From Myxocyprinus asiaticus (taxonomy: Eukaryota; Chordata; Actinopteri; Cypriniformes; Catostomidae), in assembly GCF_019703515.2 (NCBI RefSeq), contig NC_059358.1:47837094-47901093 (forward strand): 64,000 bases of DNA. Direction: 5' to 3'. Numbering within the stretch: the stretch's first letter is position 1; every line of letters starts with the position of its first letter. The position numbers and the translations under genes are program-made. Below the pieces are notes generated by a model. The model was not told where the DNA came from. It searched no databases and saw only the letters and a program-made list of their open reading frames with translations. This document shows positions 51,201 to 59,766 of the stretch, piece after piece.

Positions 51201-54200
51201 GACAGGAGAGAACTGGACACACCACTTTATGACACATACTGTGACCTCCCTGCAAAAACACATGACACAAACACTATTACACAAACAAGGTAAAGAAAAA
51301 TAACTATGGGTCATTTCTAGGAATATCATAAAACATCAATACACATTATTTTCTCAATACGTTTTTGAGGTATTGATATATTAACATTAGGCGACATTTA
51401 AATTGGAAGCCTAATTTTTGTGCTTTCCAATTCACTGTAAGCAGTGTTGGGTGTTATGCGTTACTAAGTAATTAATTACTTTTTAATTGAAAAAAGGGAT
51501 TACTTTTAATTTTTCAGTAATTTAATTACAGTTCTGATGTAATTGTATTAAATACTGTATAGACTATAGAACAATTCTATATCAAACAATAGTGAATTTA
51601 AAATCGAAATGTAAAATCTAATGTTAAAATATATGTTTTCTTTTTTTTTCAGATTAACAGATTTTATTGATTCACATATATGAACAAAATAAAACAAAAC
51701 ATATATACACAGAATCAATCTTAACCCCCACTATTACCCCTCCCCCTCCCAATCCCACCCTGACCCCAACAACATCACAGTGGTCTCAAATGATATAGAC
51801 ACACACACGCACAAAAAAATAAATAGATAAATAAACAAATAAAAATATATAATAATAATAATAATCACATATCCATAAATGACAAATACCCACCCCATTT
51901 CTCCACGAACATGTTGTACCTCCCCATTCTTCTAAATGCCCCTTCCTCAAAGGCCGCCACCCTTCCCATCTCCGAGCACCACTCCTGAAAAGAGGGTTCT
52001 CCAGCCAACCTCCAGCCAATTAAAATAATCTGCCTGGTGATCACGACATTGGTTAAGACCCAACTTTTTATGTGTCTACTTTCAATGTCGATGACCGCCC
52101 CATCGCCCAAGATACAGAGTCTGGGGCAAAATGATACCCGAGTCACTGAACACATCGCACACCAGACTCTGAACCTTTAACCATAACTTCTGTATCCAAC
52201 ACACCCCCAAAAGACATGGGTTATATCTCCGTCCTCTGATTGGCATCGCCAGCAGGTGGGTGTGTCTTTAAGACCAAGCCTATACAATTTAGAGGGGGTC
52301 CAATAGAACCGATGTCAAATCTTGAATTGTATAAGGCACACCCTTGCGTCTCTAGATGCATTTTTTTATGTTTTTTAGAATCCTAACCCATTCTCCTTCC
52401 TCCAATTCCAAGTTTAAATCTTTCTCCCATAATCTCTTGAGAGTGGTCGAGGCTCCGTCCCCCAGACTCTGAATTAACAAGGAGTAATACACTGATGCCT
52501 CATGACCTTTTCCAAAAGCAGTAATCACCTCTCCTAGAGTATCTGCTGCTTTAGGGGGTGTATGCTATTCCCAAAAATAGTACAAAGCAAGTGGCGCAGC
52601 TGTAGATACCTAAAAAATTATTTCTGGGGATCCCAAAATGTTGAACCAAATTTTCAAAGGATCTCAACATACTACTCTCATATAGGTCACCGAGTGTATT
52701 AACCCCCCTCGCAATCCACTCTGACCAAGAGAAAGGGGACTTATTAATGCATAGTTTGGGGTTTAGCCATAAGCTTGAGGCAACATTTAGATGAATATCT
52801 GAATTAAACACTCTAGACACTTTTGTCCCTACCAAGTGCAAATGTGAAATAACGGGGTGTGATTTAACTTCTCTGATTAGATTAATAGAAAGGCTTTGCA
52901 ATGGCAAAATAGGGGCAAGAACTTCCTGTTCAATACAGAACCAAGGAGGGGCTCTTTCAGGTAGAAGTGACCAATGAGCCAAATGTCTGAGACCGAACGC
53001 ATAATAATACAACAAAATCTTGGGTAGGCCTAGCCCACCTTTGTCAATCGGCCTATGCAGCTTACTAAAATGTAATCTGGGTCGCTTGCCATTCCAAATG
53101 AAGGACTTCACTATGCTCTCAAATTGCTTGAAATAAAAGAGGGGGACATCTACAGGAAGTGACTGTATCAGGTAGTTGAATTTTGGAATAAAGTTAATTT
53201 TAATAACATTAACCTTCCCAATCATCGATAAATGCAATGAAGCCCACCTGTCACATTGCTCGAAAACCTTTTTATTAAAGGGTCAAAATTAACTCTAGCT
53301 ATCAGACAAATTTGTTGGGAATAAAACACCCAAATACTTAATGCCCTGTTTGGGCCACTGGAAGGCGCCCAGCTGGAAGGCCGTTACTGGACAGTACGCT
53401 GTCAGAGCCAAAGCTTTGGATTTATACCAGTTGACTTTGTATCCTGAGAACTTGGACAAGGAATTAATAATTCTGTGGAGGCAAGGCATAGATCTAGTAG
53501 GGTCAGAGACAAATAATAAAATATCATCTGCATAAAGCAGAAGCTTATGCGCCACACCTCCCGCCACCACCCCTGGAAAATCATCCTCCTTAATTATCGT
53601 GGCTGCTAACGGTTCCAGGGCAAGACAGAACAATAATGGGGAAAGAGGGCAACCCTGCTGGGTGCCCCTATCCAGAATAAAATAATCTGAAATTAATCCA
53701 TTTGTTTATACCGCTGCTACAGGGTGTCTATAAAGTAACTTGATCCAACCAATAAACGTACTCCCAAACCCATACATTTTCAAAATCTTAAAAAGATAAT
53801 CCCATTCTACCATATCAAATGCCTTTTCGGCGTCAAGTGAAATGGCAGCGATCGGAGTCTGATCATTCGCCACTGACCACATGATATTGATGAAACGCCT
53901 AATGGTATCAGAAGAGCTATGACCCTGAATAAACCCCACTTGATCTATATGTATAAGAGATGTCATAACTTAATCGATTAGCCAGAATTTTTGACAATAT
54001 TTTAACATCTAGCTGAATCAGGGAAATTGGACAGCAACTTTTACACTCTTTTGGATCTTTGCCCATGCTTGCGTCATAGTTAGCGGAAGCTTTCCATTCT
54101 TTAATGATTCTGTATAAACTTCTAACAAAAGTGGAGCCAATTCTGTAGCATAAGATCTAAACAATTCTGTGGCAAAACCATCTGGCCCCGGAGCCTTGCT

Positions 54201-55647
54201 TACATAAGGCCTTAATTACCTCTTCAAGTTCCTCTAAGGTTATCTCAGAATCAAGAGAATTGTTTTGCTCAGTTGTCAAATTATGGAGTACTAATGGTTC
54301 CATGAAGTTTCTAATTTCTTCATCAGTAGATGAAGACATGGAACTATAAAGATCAAGACAGAATTCTTTAAAGGCATTATTAATATCAATGGCTGAAATA
54401 AAAATTTCACCACCAGCAAATTTCACTGAGGGAATAGTAGAAAAAGACTCTCTCTGCTTTATATATCTAGCCAAAAGCTTCCCTGCTTTGTCCCCCGACT
54501 CAAAATATGACTGTCTTGCCCTGAATAACCATAACAAAATAGTATTATATCTGTATTTCAATCGGGTCAATTCTCTGAGGCCATTAGATGACATACTGCA
54601 CTTCAGCTCTGCCTCAGCACTTTTAATATTCCCTTCCAACTCCACAAGTTCTCGTGCTTTGGATTTTTTGATGAATGAAGCATACCGTATGATCCGACCC
54701 TTAAGAAACACCTTAAGTGTGAGCCACGCCCACAGAGGATACTGAGGACCAGTTGGTCTCCATATAGACATTGATTTCAGTCTTTAGCATTTGTTGGAAA
54801 TCAGGATTTTGCAAAAGGGATACATTAAAGCACTAGCTGTATGATTTTTTTTTCTCCATATGTAGCACCACCTCTAAACTCACCAGGGCGTGATCTGAGA
54901 ATAACATGTTTCCAATTGAGCAATCGACAACAGATGGAATGAGGGACTTAGATATAAAAAAAATTATAGTCTCTACCAGATGGGTTCAAAAGTCACCAAA
55001 TATCTGCAAGACTTCTACATATCCTGTGAAGCATCAATGTTGCTCTAGGGGGCTTACACACTTTTGCTTCACTATGATTAAGGACTGAGTCCATCAAAAG
55101 ATTAAAGTTTCCTCCCAGAATTGTATCATGAGGGGTGCCAACGGCTTGCAACATCCCTTCAAGATATATAAAAAAGCCCTGATCATCAATGTTAAGTGCA
55201 TAAATATTAGCCAGAACCAACCTTTGCCCCTGAATTTCTGCTAAAACAATAATGACTCTAAATACTTATCAATGTAATGACTCCCCTGCTCTTACTTGAG
55301 CCAGCACTAAAGAAAACATGTCCACCCCATATCTTCCCAACTTTTTCAGCTTCCTGTGAGGAAAGGTGAGTTTCTTGAAGAAACACTATTTCATATTTCT
55401 TACACTTAAGAAAAGAAATAACCTTCCTTCTTTTTATGGGTTGCCCCAACCCATTCACATTCCACGTGGAGAAAGATAACCCACTCATATTAACATTTGA
55501 TATAATAGAAAAAATAAATTGTTCGTCAAAATCAAGATTACAAAGACCATATTTCAACATCAGTGCAACAATCAACACAAAGAACATGTAGATTCGTTCA
55601 CAGAACTGTCCCGCAGGTGTGTTCCTCCACAAAACACATCCCTGCAC

Positions 55648-55700
<53 letters not shown>

Positions 55701-58700
55701 TATACACATACATACACACATATACACATACGTACATACACACATACATACATACACATACAAAAACATACATAAAATAATAATAATAAAAAATAATAAT
55801 AATAATAATAAAATATATAAGGCCATCCTTAGTATCTATTCTCAATTTGGCCGGAAACATCAGCGCAAAAGCGATCTTCCGTTGATGTAAGAGTTTCTTG
55901 CATTGCTTGAATTGATCACGTTTCTCTCTTGTTGAGTTTGCAAAGTCCGGGACCAAAAACATTTTGTGATTTTTCCAAGAAAGTTTTCCTTTGCTCATCG
56001 CCTCATGTAACACTTTATCTGATGATCTGAGAAATTTGGCCAGAATTGATCGGGGCCTGTCTCCCTCAGCGGATCTGCGAGCCGGGACTCTGTGAGCTCG
56101 CTCGATTTCCAGCTTGTGGCCTGTTATGTCGAGCAAACTCGGGAAGAGCTCATCCAGGAATTTCACCATACCTCTGCCCTCCTCATGTTCAGGAATTCCA
56201 ACAATTCTCACGTTATTCCTCCTAGCGCGATTCTCAAGGTCTTCCAACTTTTCAAAAACGTGCTGTAAATCTGCCTTGGTTGCCAATGGATTAGCAGCCA
56301 ATTCCCTCTCCGATGACTCCAGATAATCGATCCATCTCTCGATGTCCCTGATTCTTGTAACCAACTCAGAGAATTTTATTTCCATCACCGTAATCGACTG
56401 ACGTATTACAATGAGAACCTCCAAGTCTGCAACAACTTTCGTCAGCATCACAGACAAGCTCGCCAGCTGATGCTGAATTTCTCCCACTGCGCCATCCAAA
56501 TTGAGTCCCTGGTCTGCGGGCCTGTCAGAGGTTTCAGCTTGAGCATGTAAGTGTCTTTTAATATCTTCAGAGCCCGAGGATTTTGAATTCTTTGCCATAT
56601 TAACTTCAAAGAACAAATATGTAGTAGGATATGTCGAATCTCACCGATTTATACCACAAAAATAATTAAAAACTAGCAAAGCACGCAGAGCTCGTGGTTC
56701 ACACGTCTGCTCCTCGCATGGCGTCACGTGACCAAAATATATTTTCTAATTTAACGTTGCCCCCTTAAATTCTTTGGACAGTTTTATATGATTTATTTGA
56801 AAGAATTAAAAGAACAGTTTCATGTCGATCCTTGTCGAGGTTGATAAGGGTTTCAGAAAGTAATTAGTAATAAGTAATGCAATTACTTTTCAGACAGTAT
56901 AAATAGTACAGTAATCTAATTACACTGTAGAACATGTAATTAGTAGTTAGCCTTAGTTTCATGCAACTGTCCTTTTACCTGAAAGACGTCCTTTTACCTA
57001 ACAATACGTTGTGTAGGCTATATGAAAAATACATACAATATATCATCCAGTGATGGCTAGAGTAAATAATCTTTGTCCTTTGATAATGATTGGGTCGAAT
57101 TTAATAGGAAACTATGCGAGTTGAGCTCCATGGTGATGCAGAATTTTAAGCAGACTCCGGAGTCGTAGCTGGACAACGACAGACGATGAGCTTTCTAATT
57201 TTAGAACATGCTCTTGTCTTGCGCCAGATGCGTCCAGTGTGCGACCCCCTTTCATTTACCCCACCACTCACACTTTACCAAAGTTGTGTTGAGAAATATG
57301 TATGAAGAGACAAAAACTATTGTGCTACGAGTAGAGCTATTTATATCTGAAAAACTGCCATTATATATTGATAATCATCTGGAAAATGTTCTAATAATCG
57401 ATGTATGAAAATGTATCCCAAGCCTAGTCTTTTCACTGAACTACTGTATATACTGAAGTATATAAGAAGTATTTGAACATATTTAAATACTGAAGGTCAT
57501 CACCTAAACTGAGGACAGCATCACAGTTACCCACAGTGGGATGATTTGGACATTATAAAATGTTTGTTTAGTCTATTATCAGCAGAAGTCTGTGAACAGT
57601 TGATTCAGACATACTCACAGTGCAGATGCATTTGATACAAGGATTCCCTTCAGGGTGAAACTCCTCCTGTTCTTTATATAGACGCCCCTCAAAAATACAT
57701 CCTGTGAACACCCAGCATATAGACAAGAACTGTGAGGAGAATCTGGAAGAACGCTACTTTAAACAGCTAACACAAAGACCCACAAAGATAGGCCTCCTTT
57801 AAGGCAAAACTTTAGTCCATGTAGGTTATTTGATCCTAGAAGTGAAATTATTAAGGACATACTGTATTTTGTACACAATATGCAGAATGCTGTTTATTTC
57901 ATTTTGATCACAGCACGTTTACGAGTCTCGCTTTAAAAGTTATTTAACAGCAAGGTCTGCCACAATCACAACCAATTCTCATAAATTAAAACTCTGCTTT
58001 AAAGGAATATTCTGGGTTCAATACAAGTTAAGCTCGATCGACAGTTTTTGTGGCATAATATTGATTACCACAAAAATTCATTTTGACCCGTCTCGTAAAA
58101 AAAGCAAAAATCGAGGTTACATTGATACACTTACAATGGAAGTGAATGGAGCTTAGGGGTTAAAGGAAGAAATGTGAAGAATATAATGTTATTAAAGCAT
58201 TTACATTAATTCTTCTTAAACCTCAAGTTATCCCGACAAACCTGAACACGCACACACACTCACATAGTATTCACTCACCAGGGCAGGATGGGCAGCATTT
58301 CTTCGGGTGGATTTTGGGGTTCTTACAGTGAATGACGCACCTCATTTCTGCTTCAGTGATGACACCTTCCTGTCCAAAACAAAATCAAAATTTACCTTTT
58401 AATGTTTCTCTTCACATGCTTGATTTTGTGCATCTCTTCACCAGCCGCTGCCCAGTCTGACCCGTGCTCAGCGGCCTCCTGGAGCCCCCTTCCTGGCTGC
58501 CGGACCACGCCCCTTTCCTGGATTCCCCTCCCCGGCCGATGGACACGACCCCTTTACTGGACCCTCCTCCCTGGTTGCCAGACCCCATTTCTACCTTTGA
58601 GCCTTCTCTTTGTGTTCCATCACCCTTCCCCACTTGGCTGATACTGCCTGCGCCCCCCTGGTCTGTCCACTGCCCTCCTGCCCTGCCGGCCCTCAACTGG

Positions 58701-59760
58701 TTTGCTCCACCTGGGTCCCTGCCCTGGACCGTGCCTCCAGCCCCGCCATGGAGTGCATCTCTAGCCATTCCCCGGTTTCCCCCTCCCCTGGTCTGCTCTT
58801 CCCTGGACTGTCCCACTGGCTCTGCCCTGGCCTGTAGCCCCCTCCTACTTTTGGACTTGTGTCTGTTTTCTTTATTGAACTACCTGCCTCTGTTTTATAT
58901 GTCTTTGTTCAGGTTGGGACGCCTGGAAGTCATCCCGTAGAGGGGGGTAGTGTCAGGTTCCCGACACTCTGGTGAAGTTTTTATTCAGTGTTGGGAACCT
59001 GTCACCAGTTTGTCTGTTTTTGTGTTTTAGTTTTCCTGTCTAGCACATGGCTTTTGTTTGTTTCTTGTCACCATGTGCTCCATCTTGTTTCTGGACCCCG
59101 CCCCCTTGTTTGTCTCTTTATTGATTAATCTGTTTCACCTGTTCACCTGGTTTGCCCTTGTGATTTTCCTCTCTATACATTTTGTGTCTTCCCTATTGTG
59201 TTTGTCAGTTCCTTCGTCAATACTCATGTAGACTCTCCCTTCAGTCTGTGTTTGTTCTTGTACCTGCCCTTGCCTTTGCCTGTTTTGCCTGTGACTCTAC
59301 CCTTCCTAGCAACCGGGCCAATTTGGTTGCTTAGGAGACCTGGCTGGAGTCACTCAGCACGCCCTGGATTTGAACTCACAACTCTAGGGGTGGTAGTCAG
59401 CGTCAATACTCGCTGAGCTACCCAGGCTCCCCTTTGCGGCACTTCATTAACATACAATGCACCCACAGATAGTGCAAACACTTGCACCCACACCCACTTG
59501 CACTGGCACAAAGATTGTGCTTAGAATTAGCACTCACACGAAAACTGCACTGTCGTTGCACATATCGCTGCACCAAGCACAGCCACACAAATAGAGCCCA
59601 ATACATTTTATAACCTTTATGACAATGAGAAGCAAATCGAAGGAAAAATCACTGAAGGCAAACCAGCTGAGCCTCACCTGACAGCTGTATGTGACACAGG
59701 GTTTGACAGGGCTGATCCACTGATGGGAGCTGTTGTACAACCTCCCTTTCAGCTGACAAC
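31879..59760 (-). CDS. bmper: bmper / crossveinless-2 (5'-incomplete, eleven exons)
   Basis: Secreted BMP modulator that binds BMPs through its CR (vWC) modules and chordin through neighbouring ones. Coding segments, in transcript order: 59760-59678, 58369-58279, 57701-57619, 51249-51150, 44488-44244, 43976-43872, 40392-40347, 40161-39835, 35942-35606, 35118-34988, 32060-31879. All have GT/AG borders on the minus strand and phases that sum to 575 codons plus stop, against about 685 residues in the human protein. Domain order is CR modules, vWD with GDPH (40127-40138, the family's acid-labile processing site), [10 protein letters not shown]8, then TIL. The signal peptide and most of CR1 were not found between 59761 and 64000 and are presumed to lie beyond the window. 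The mean intron is long and repeat-rich; the largest (51250-57618) holds an L1-type LINE. Confidence 0.94.
32140..32860 (-). mobile_element. DNA transposon remnant with degenerate transposase
   Basis: The terminal block (AATCCAATTCTGAAAAAGTTG at about 32157, AAAAAATTGGGACATTCG near 32322) is the reverse of that at 34850. The interior holds transposase-like codons in reverse (CATACCATGACAGACACTGG near 32576), broken by stops and deletions. Confidence 0.65.
32861..34329. other. bmper intron DNA between two inverted transposon ends
   Basis: AT-rich, with no open frame or repeat that I recognise. Confidence 0.3.
34330..34855 (+). mobile_element. Matching DNA transposon end, opposite orientation
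   Basis: Begins with transposase C-terminal codons (CAGGACAATGCCAAACCACA near 34342) and ends CAGCTTTTTGGAATTGGGG near 34835. About 350 bp are recognisably the inverted counterpart of 32140-32490. Confidence 0.65.
34988..35118 (-). CDS. bmper: bmper exon: C8 domain end
   Basis: Encodes [20 protein letters not shown] and then [20 protein letters not shown]. Acceptor TCTTTAG, donor GTAAGT, ending one base into a Thr codon. Confidence 0.93.
35149..35525. repeat. Possible dispersed repeat in bmper intron
   Basis: TGTCAGGGTTTGTAAAGGAG at 35151 and the following A-rich stretch resemble fish LTR-type repeats, but no second copy is present to confirm it. Confidence 0.3.
35606..35942 (-). CDS. bmper: bmper exon: vWD second half and start of C8
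   Basis: Encodes [20 protein letters not shown], then [27 protein letters not shown] and the C8 start [20 protein letters not shown]. Acceptor CCATCAG, donor GTACAG. Confidence 0.95.
37011..37580. repeat. Fish dispersed repeat with CTCATCATTTACTCACCCTC start
   Basis: Contains a string widely met in cyprinid genomes (ACTCACCCTCATGTCATCCC near 37050) and AGTACTCCAGATGACTC. Related starts occur at 44630-44700, and a reversed end (GGGTGAACTATTCTTTG) near 50561. Confidence 0.6.
38366..38455. repeat. Palindrome, family copy 2
   Basis: 18-bp perfect arms (38371-38388 and 38422-38439) flank a loop with GATCTTGTATCACTTGAAGG, clearly related to the loop of copy 1 at 21399-21530. Confidence 0.75.
38683..39199. 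mobile_element. Tc1-type MITE
   Basis: Ends CACTACCATTCAAAGGTTTG and CTTTTGAACGGTAGTG form a 29-bp inverted repeat with few mismatches; TA precedes the left end. A (TG)n(TA)n tract at 39197-39253 abuts the right end. No coding capacity. Confidence 0.8.
39835..40161 (-). CDS. bmper: bmper exon: vWD domain, first half
   Basis: Encodes [20 protein letters not shown] onward through [10 protein letters not shown] and [10 protein letters not shown] to [12 protein letters not shown] at 40127-40138 is the conserved site of proteolytic maturation in vertebrate crossveinless-2. Acceptor AACTCCAG, donor GTAAAG. Confidence 0.95.
40347..40392 (-). CDS. bmper: bmper exon: short CR-to-vWD linker
   Basis: 46-bp exon encoding [15 protein letters not shown] plus one base, the last cysteines of the fifth CR module. 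Acceptor CTTTTCAG, donor GTAAGT. Confidence 0.9.
41442..43468. mobile_element. Element with GTTTACATG ends, interrupted by a hAT insertion
   Basis: Left end GTTTACATGGACACCAGAAA and the stretch at 42031-42045 (GTGCATGTAAAC at the end) are inverted. The hAT element at 42046 inserted in the last bases. Confidence 0.6.
42046..43460. mobile_element. hAT-like non-autonomous element (TAGGGCTG ends), copy 2
   Basis: Ends TATGGCTGAAACAATTAG and TTGTTGCAGCCCTA are inverted. Flanks ATGTAAAC (42038-42045) and GTGTAAAC (43461-43468) form an 8-bp duplication with one mismatch. Same family as 26382-27744. Confidence 0.8.
43872..43976 (-). CDS. bmper: bmper exon: fifth CR module
   Basis: Encodes 35 residues, [20 protein letters not shown] and then [15 protein letters not shown]. 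Acceptor TTGTGTAG, donor GTAAGT. The intron separating it from the preceding exon is only 267 bp. Confidence 0.92.
44043..44172 (-). mobile_element. tRNA-derived SINE in a short bmper intron
   Basis: Reversed, it reads GCAGCTCAACTGGTATAGCA (A-box), GGGTTTGATTCCTGGGGAAC (B-box), and a tail with AATGCAATCTAAGTTGCTTT. It fills about half of the 267-bp intron between two CR exons. Confidence 0.8.
44244..44488 (-). CDS. bmper: bmper exon: fourth CR module
   Basis: Encodes 81 residues after the split Gly: [20 protein letters not shown], a full cysteine-rich module through CCEEC, and then [15 protein letters not shown] donor-like GTAAAG occurs 21 bases earlier, but the downstream GTGAGA is preferred because the seven added residues match the length of the orthologue. 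Confidence 0.93.
44773..45376 (-). mobile_element. 5S-rRNA-derived SINE (SINE3 type)
   Basis: In reverse, 45376-45285 reads as a 5S-like gene: GAAGCTAAGCAGGTTTGAGC, then CAGTACCTGGATGGGAGACC. The opposite end has CATTTATATAGCACTTTTCT and (ATGA)n, as in zebrafish SINE3. About 600 bp, close to full length. Confidence 0.85.
45415..46588. mobile_element. Non-autonomous DNA element with GGGCCCAATTTTAA/AAATAGAGCCC ends
   Basis: Imperfect inverted ends (GGGGCCCAATTTTAAGAGC; GCAAATAGAGCCCTAG). The right portion (CACCCACAGTTTGTATGC through to the end) recurs at 59432-59602. Confidence 0.55.
46584..50005. other. bmper intron, probable old MITE and unique DNA
   Basis: GGGCTGGGTAAAA at 46586 and TCAATACCCAGATC near 49990 may be the inverted ends of one element. 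A poly-C tract is at 49157-49172 and a tRNA-like remnant (TCTCACCTGATAGAGCATTG) at 49319. Confidence 0.35.
51150..51249 (-). CDS. bmper: bmper exon: end of third CR module
   Basis: Encodes [20 protein letters not shown] and then [13 protein letters not shown] plus the first base of Gly. A different frame is open across this exon, so it must be read in the phase set by its neighbours. Acceptor TTTTGCAG, donor GTATGT. Confidence 0.9.
51642..56733 (-). mobile_element. Near full-length L1-type LINE
   Basis: Flanked by AAAATATATGTTTTCT (51626-51641) and AAAATATATTTTCT (56734-56747), a target duplication with one indel; poly-A (as T run) at 51641. ORF1 starts at 56598 ([15 protein letters not shown]), with a coiled-coil region then [18 protein letters not shown] and RAHRVPARR, as in L1 ORF1p. 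ORF2 endonuclease begins near 55490 ([19 protein letters not shown]). RT pieces: [17 protein letters not shown] near 53840 and YADD near 53530. ORF2 is broken by many stops and frameshifts. Confidence 0.9.
55653..55830. repeat. (TA)n/(CA)n microsatellite between LINE ORF1 and ORF2
   Basis: Mixed TA, CA, CATA and AAT units. By chance it keeps ORF1 and the start of ORF2 in one open frame. Confidence 0.95.
57619..57701 (-). CDS. bmper: bmper exon: start of third CR module
   Basis: Encodes [20 protein letters not shown] and then PCIKCICT, starting with the completed Gly. Acceptor TTCACAG, donor GTGAGT. Confidence 0.92.
58002..58225. repeat. MITE-like repeat (AAAGGAATATTCTGGGTTCA start)
   Basis: Contains AATACAAGTTAAGCTCGATC and TTACAATGGAAGTGAATGG, strings common in cyprinid MITEs. 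Related to 8510-8870. It lies 54 bp from a bmper exon. Confidence 0.65.
58279..58369 (-). CDS. bmper: bmper exon: end of second CR module
   Basis: Encodes [20 protein letters not shown] and then [10 protein letters not shown] plus the first base of Gly. The CCxxC ending is the vWC signature. Acceptor TTGGACAG, donor GTGAGT. Confidence 0.92.
58437..59290 (+). mobile_element. Gypsy-type LTR retrotransposon 3' fragment
   Basis: A polypurine tract (AGGGGGGTAG, 58941-58950) is followed by TGTCAGGTTCC at 58951, the expected start of a 3' LTR. The upstream GC-rich, proline-rich frame (58464-58940) may be the end of its coding region, but I see no protease, RT or integrase motif. The LTR is cut off by a SINE at about 59291. 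Confidence 0.55.
59291..59431 (-). mobile_element. tRNA-derived SINE, 5' portion with A- and B-box
   Basis: Reversed: GGGAGCCTGGGTAGCTCAGC (A-box), GTGAGTTCAAATCCAGG (B-box), CTAAGCAACCAAATTGGCCC. Same family as 15735-16125, and this copy supplies the promoter half missing there. Confidence 0.8.
59432..59602. mobile_element. Fragment of the GGGCCC-end DNA element
   Basis: Shares TAGTGCAAACACT and CACAAATAGAGCCC with the right end of 45415-46588. Confidence 0.55.
59678..59760 (-). CDS. bmper: bmper exon: start of second CR module
   Basis: After a split Gly it encodes [20 protein letters not shown] and then CVTYSCQ, the opening half of a vWC module. Acceptor CTGCAG (plus strand 59761-59766), donor GTGAGG. 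Confidence 0.9.
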
Positions 59761-59766
59761 CTGCAG

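Larger units (their letters stand above)
51443..56955. mobile_element. MITE (AGTGTTGGGT family) interrupted by a LINE
   Basis: Left part 51443-51625 starts AGTGTTGGGTGTTATGCG. Right part 56748-56955 has AAGTAATTAGTAATAAGTAA and ends near GTAATTAGTAG. The LINE and its target duplication lie between. Confidence 0.65.

Noticed and set aside
58412..58940. GC-rich frames of 134-158 codons on both strands as genes
   Set aside because: Low-complexity proline/serine or glycine content, in front of a polypurine tract and LTR; more likely the end of a retrotransposon.
59380..59431. tRNA gene on the minus strand
   Set aside because: A- and B-boxes are present, but the sequence runs on into a SINE body found also at 15735 and cannot fold as a full cloverleaf. 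The same applies to 18650-18717 and 44100-44172.
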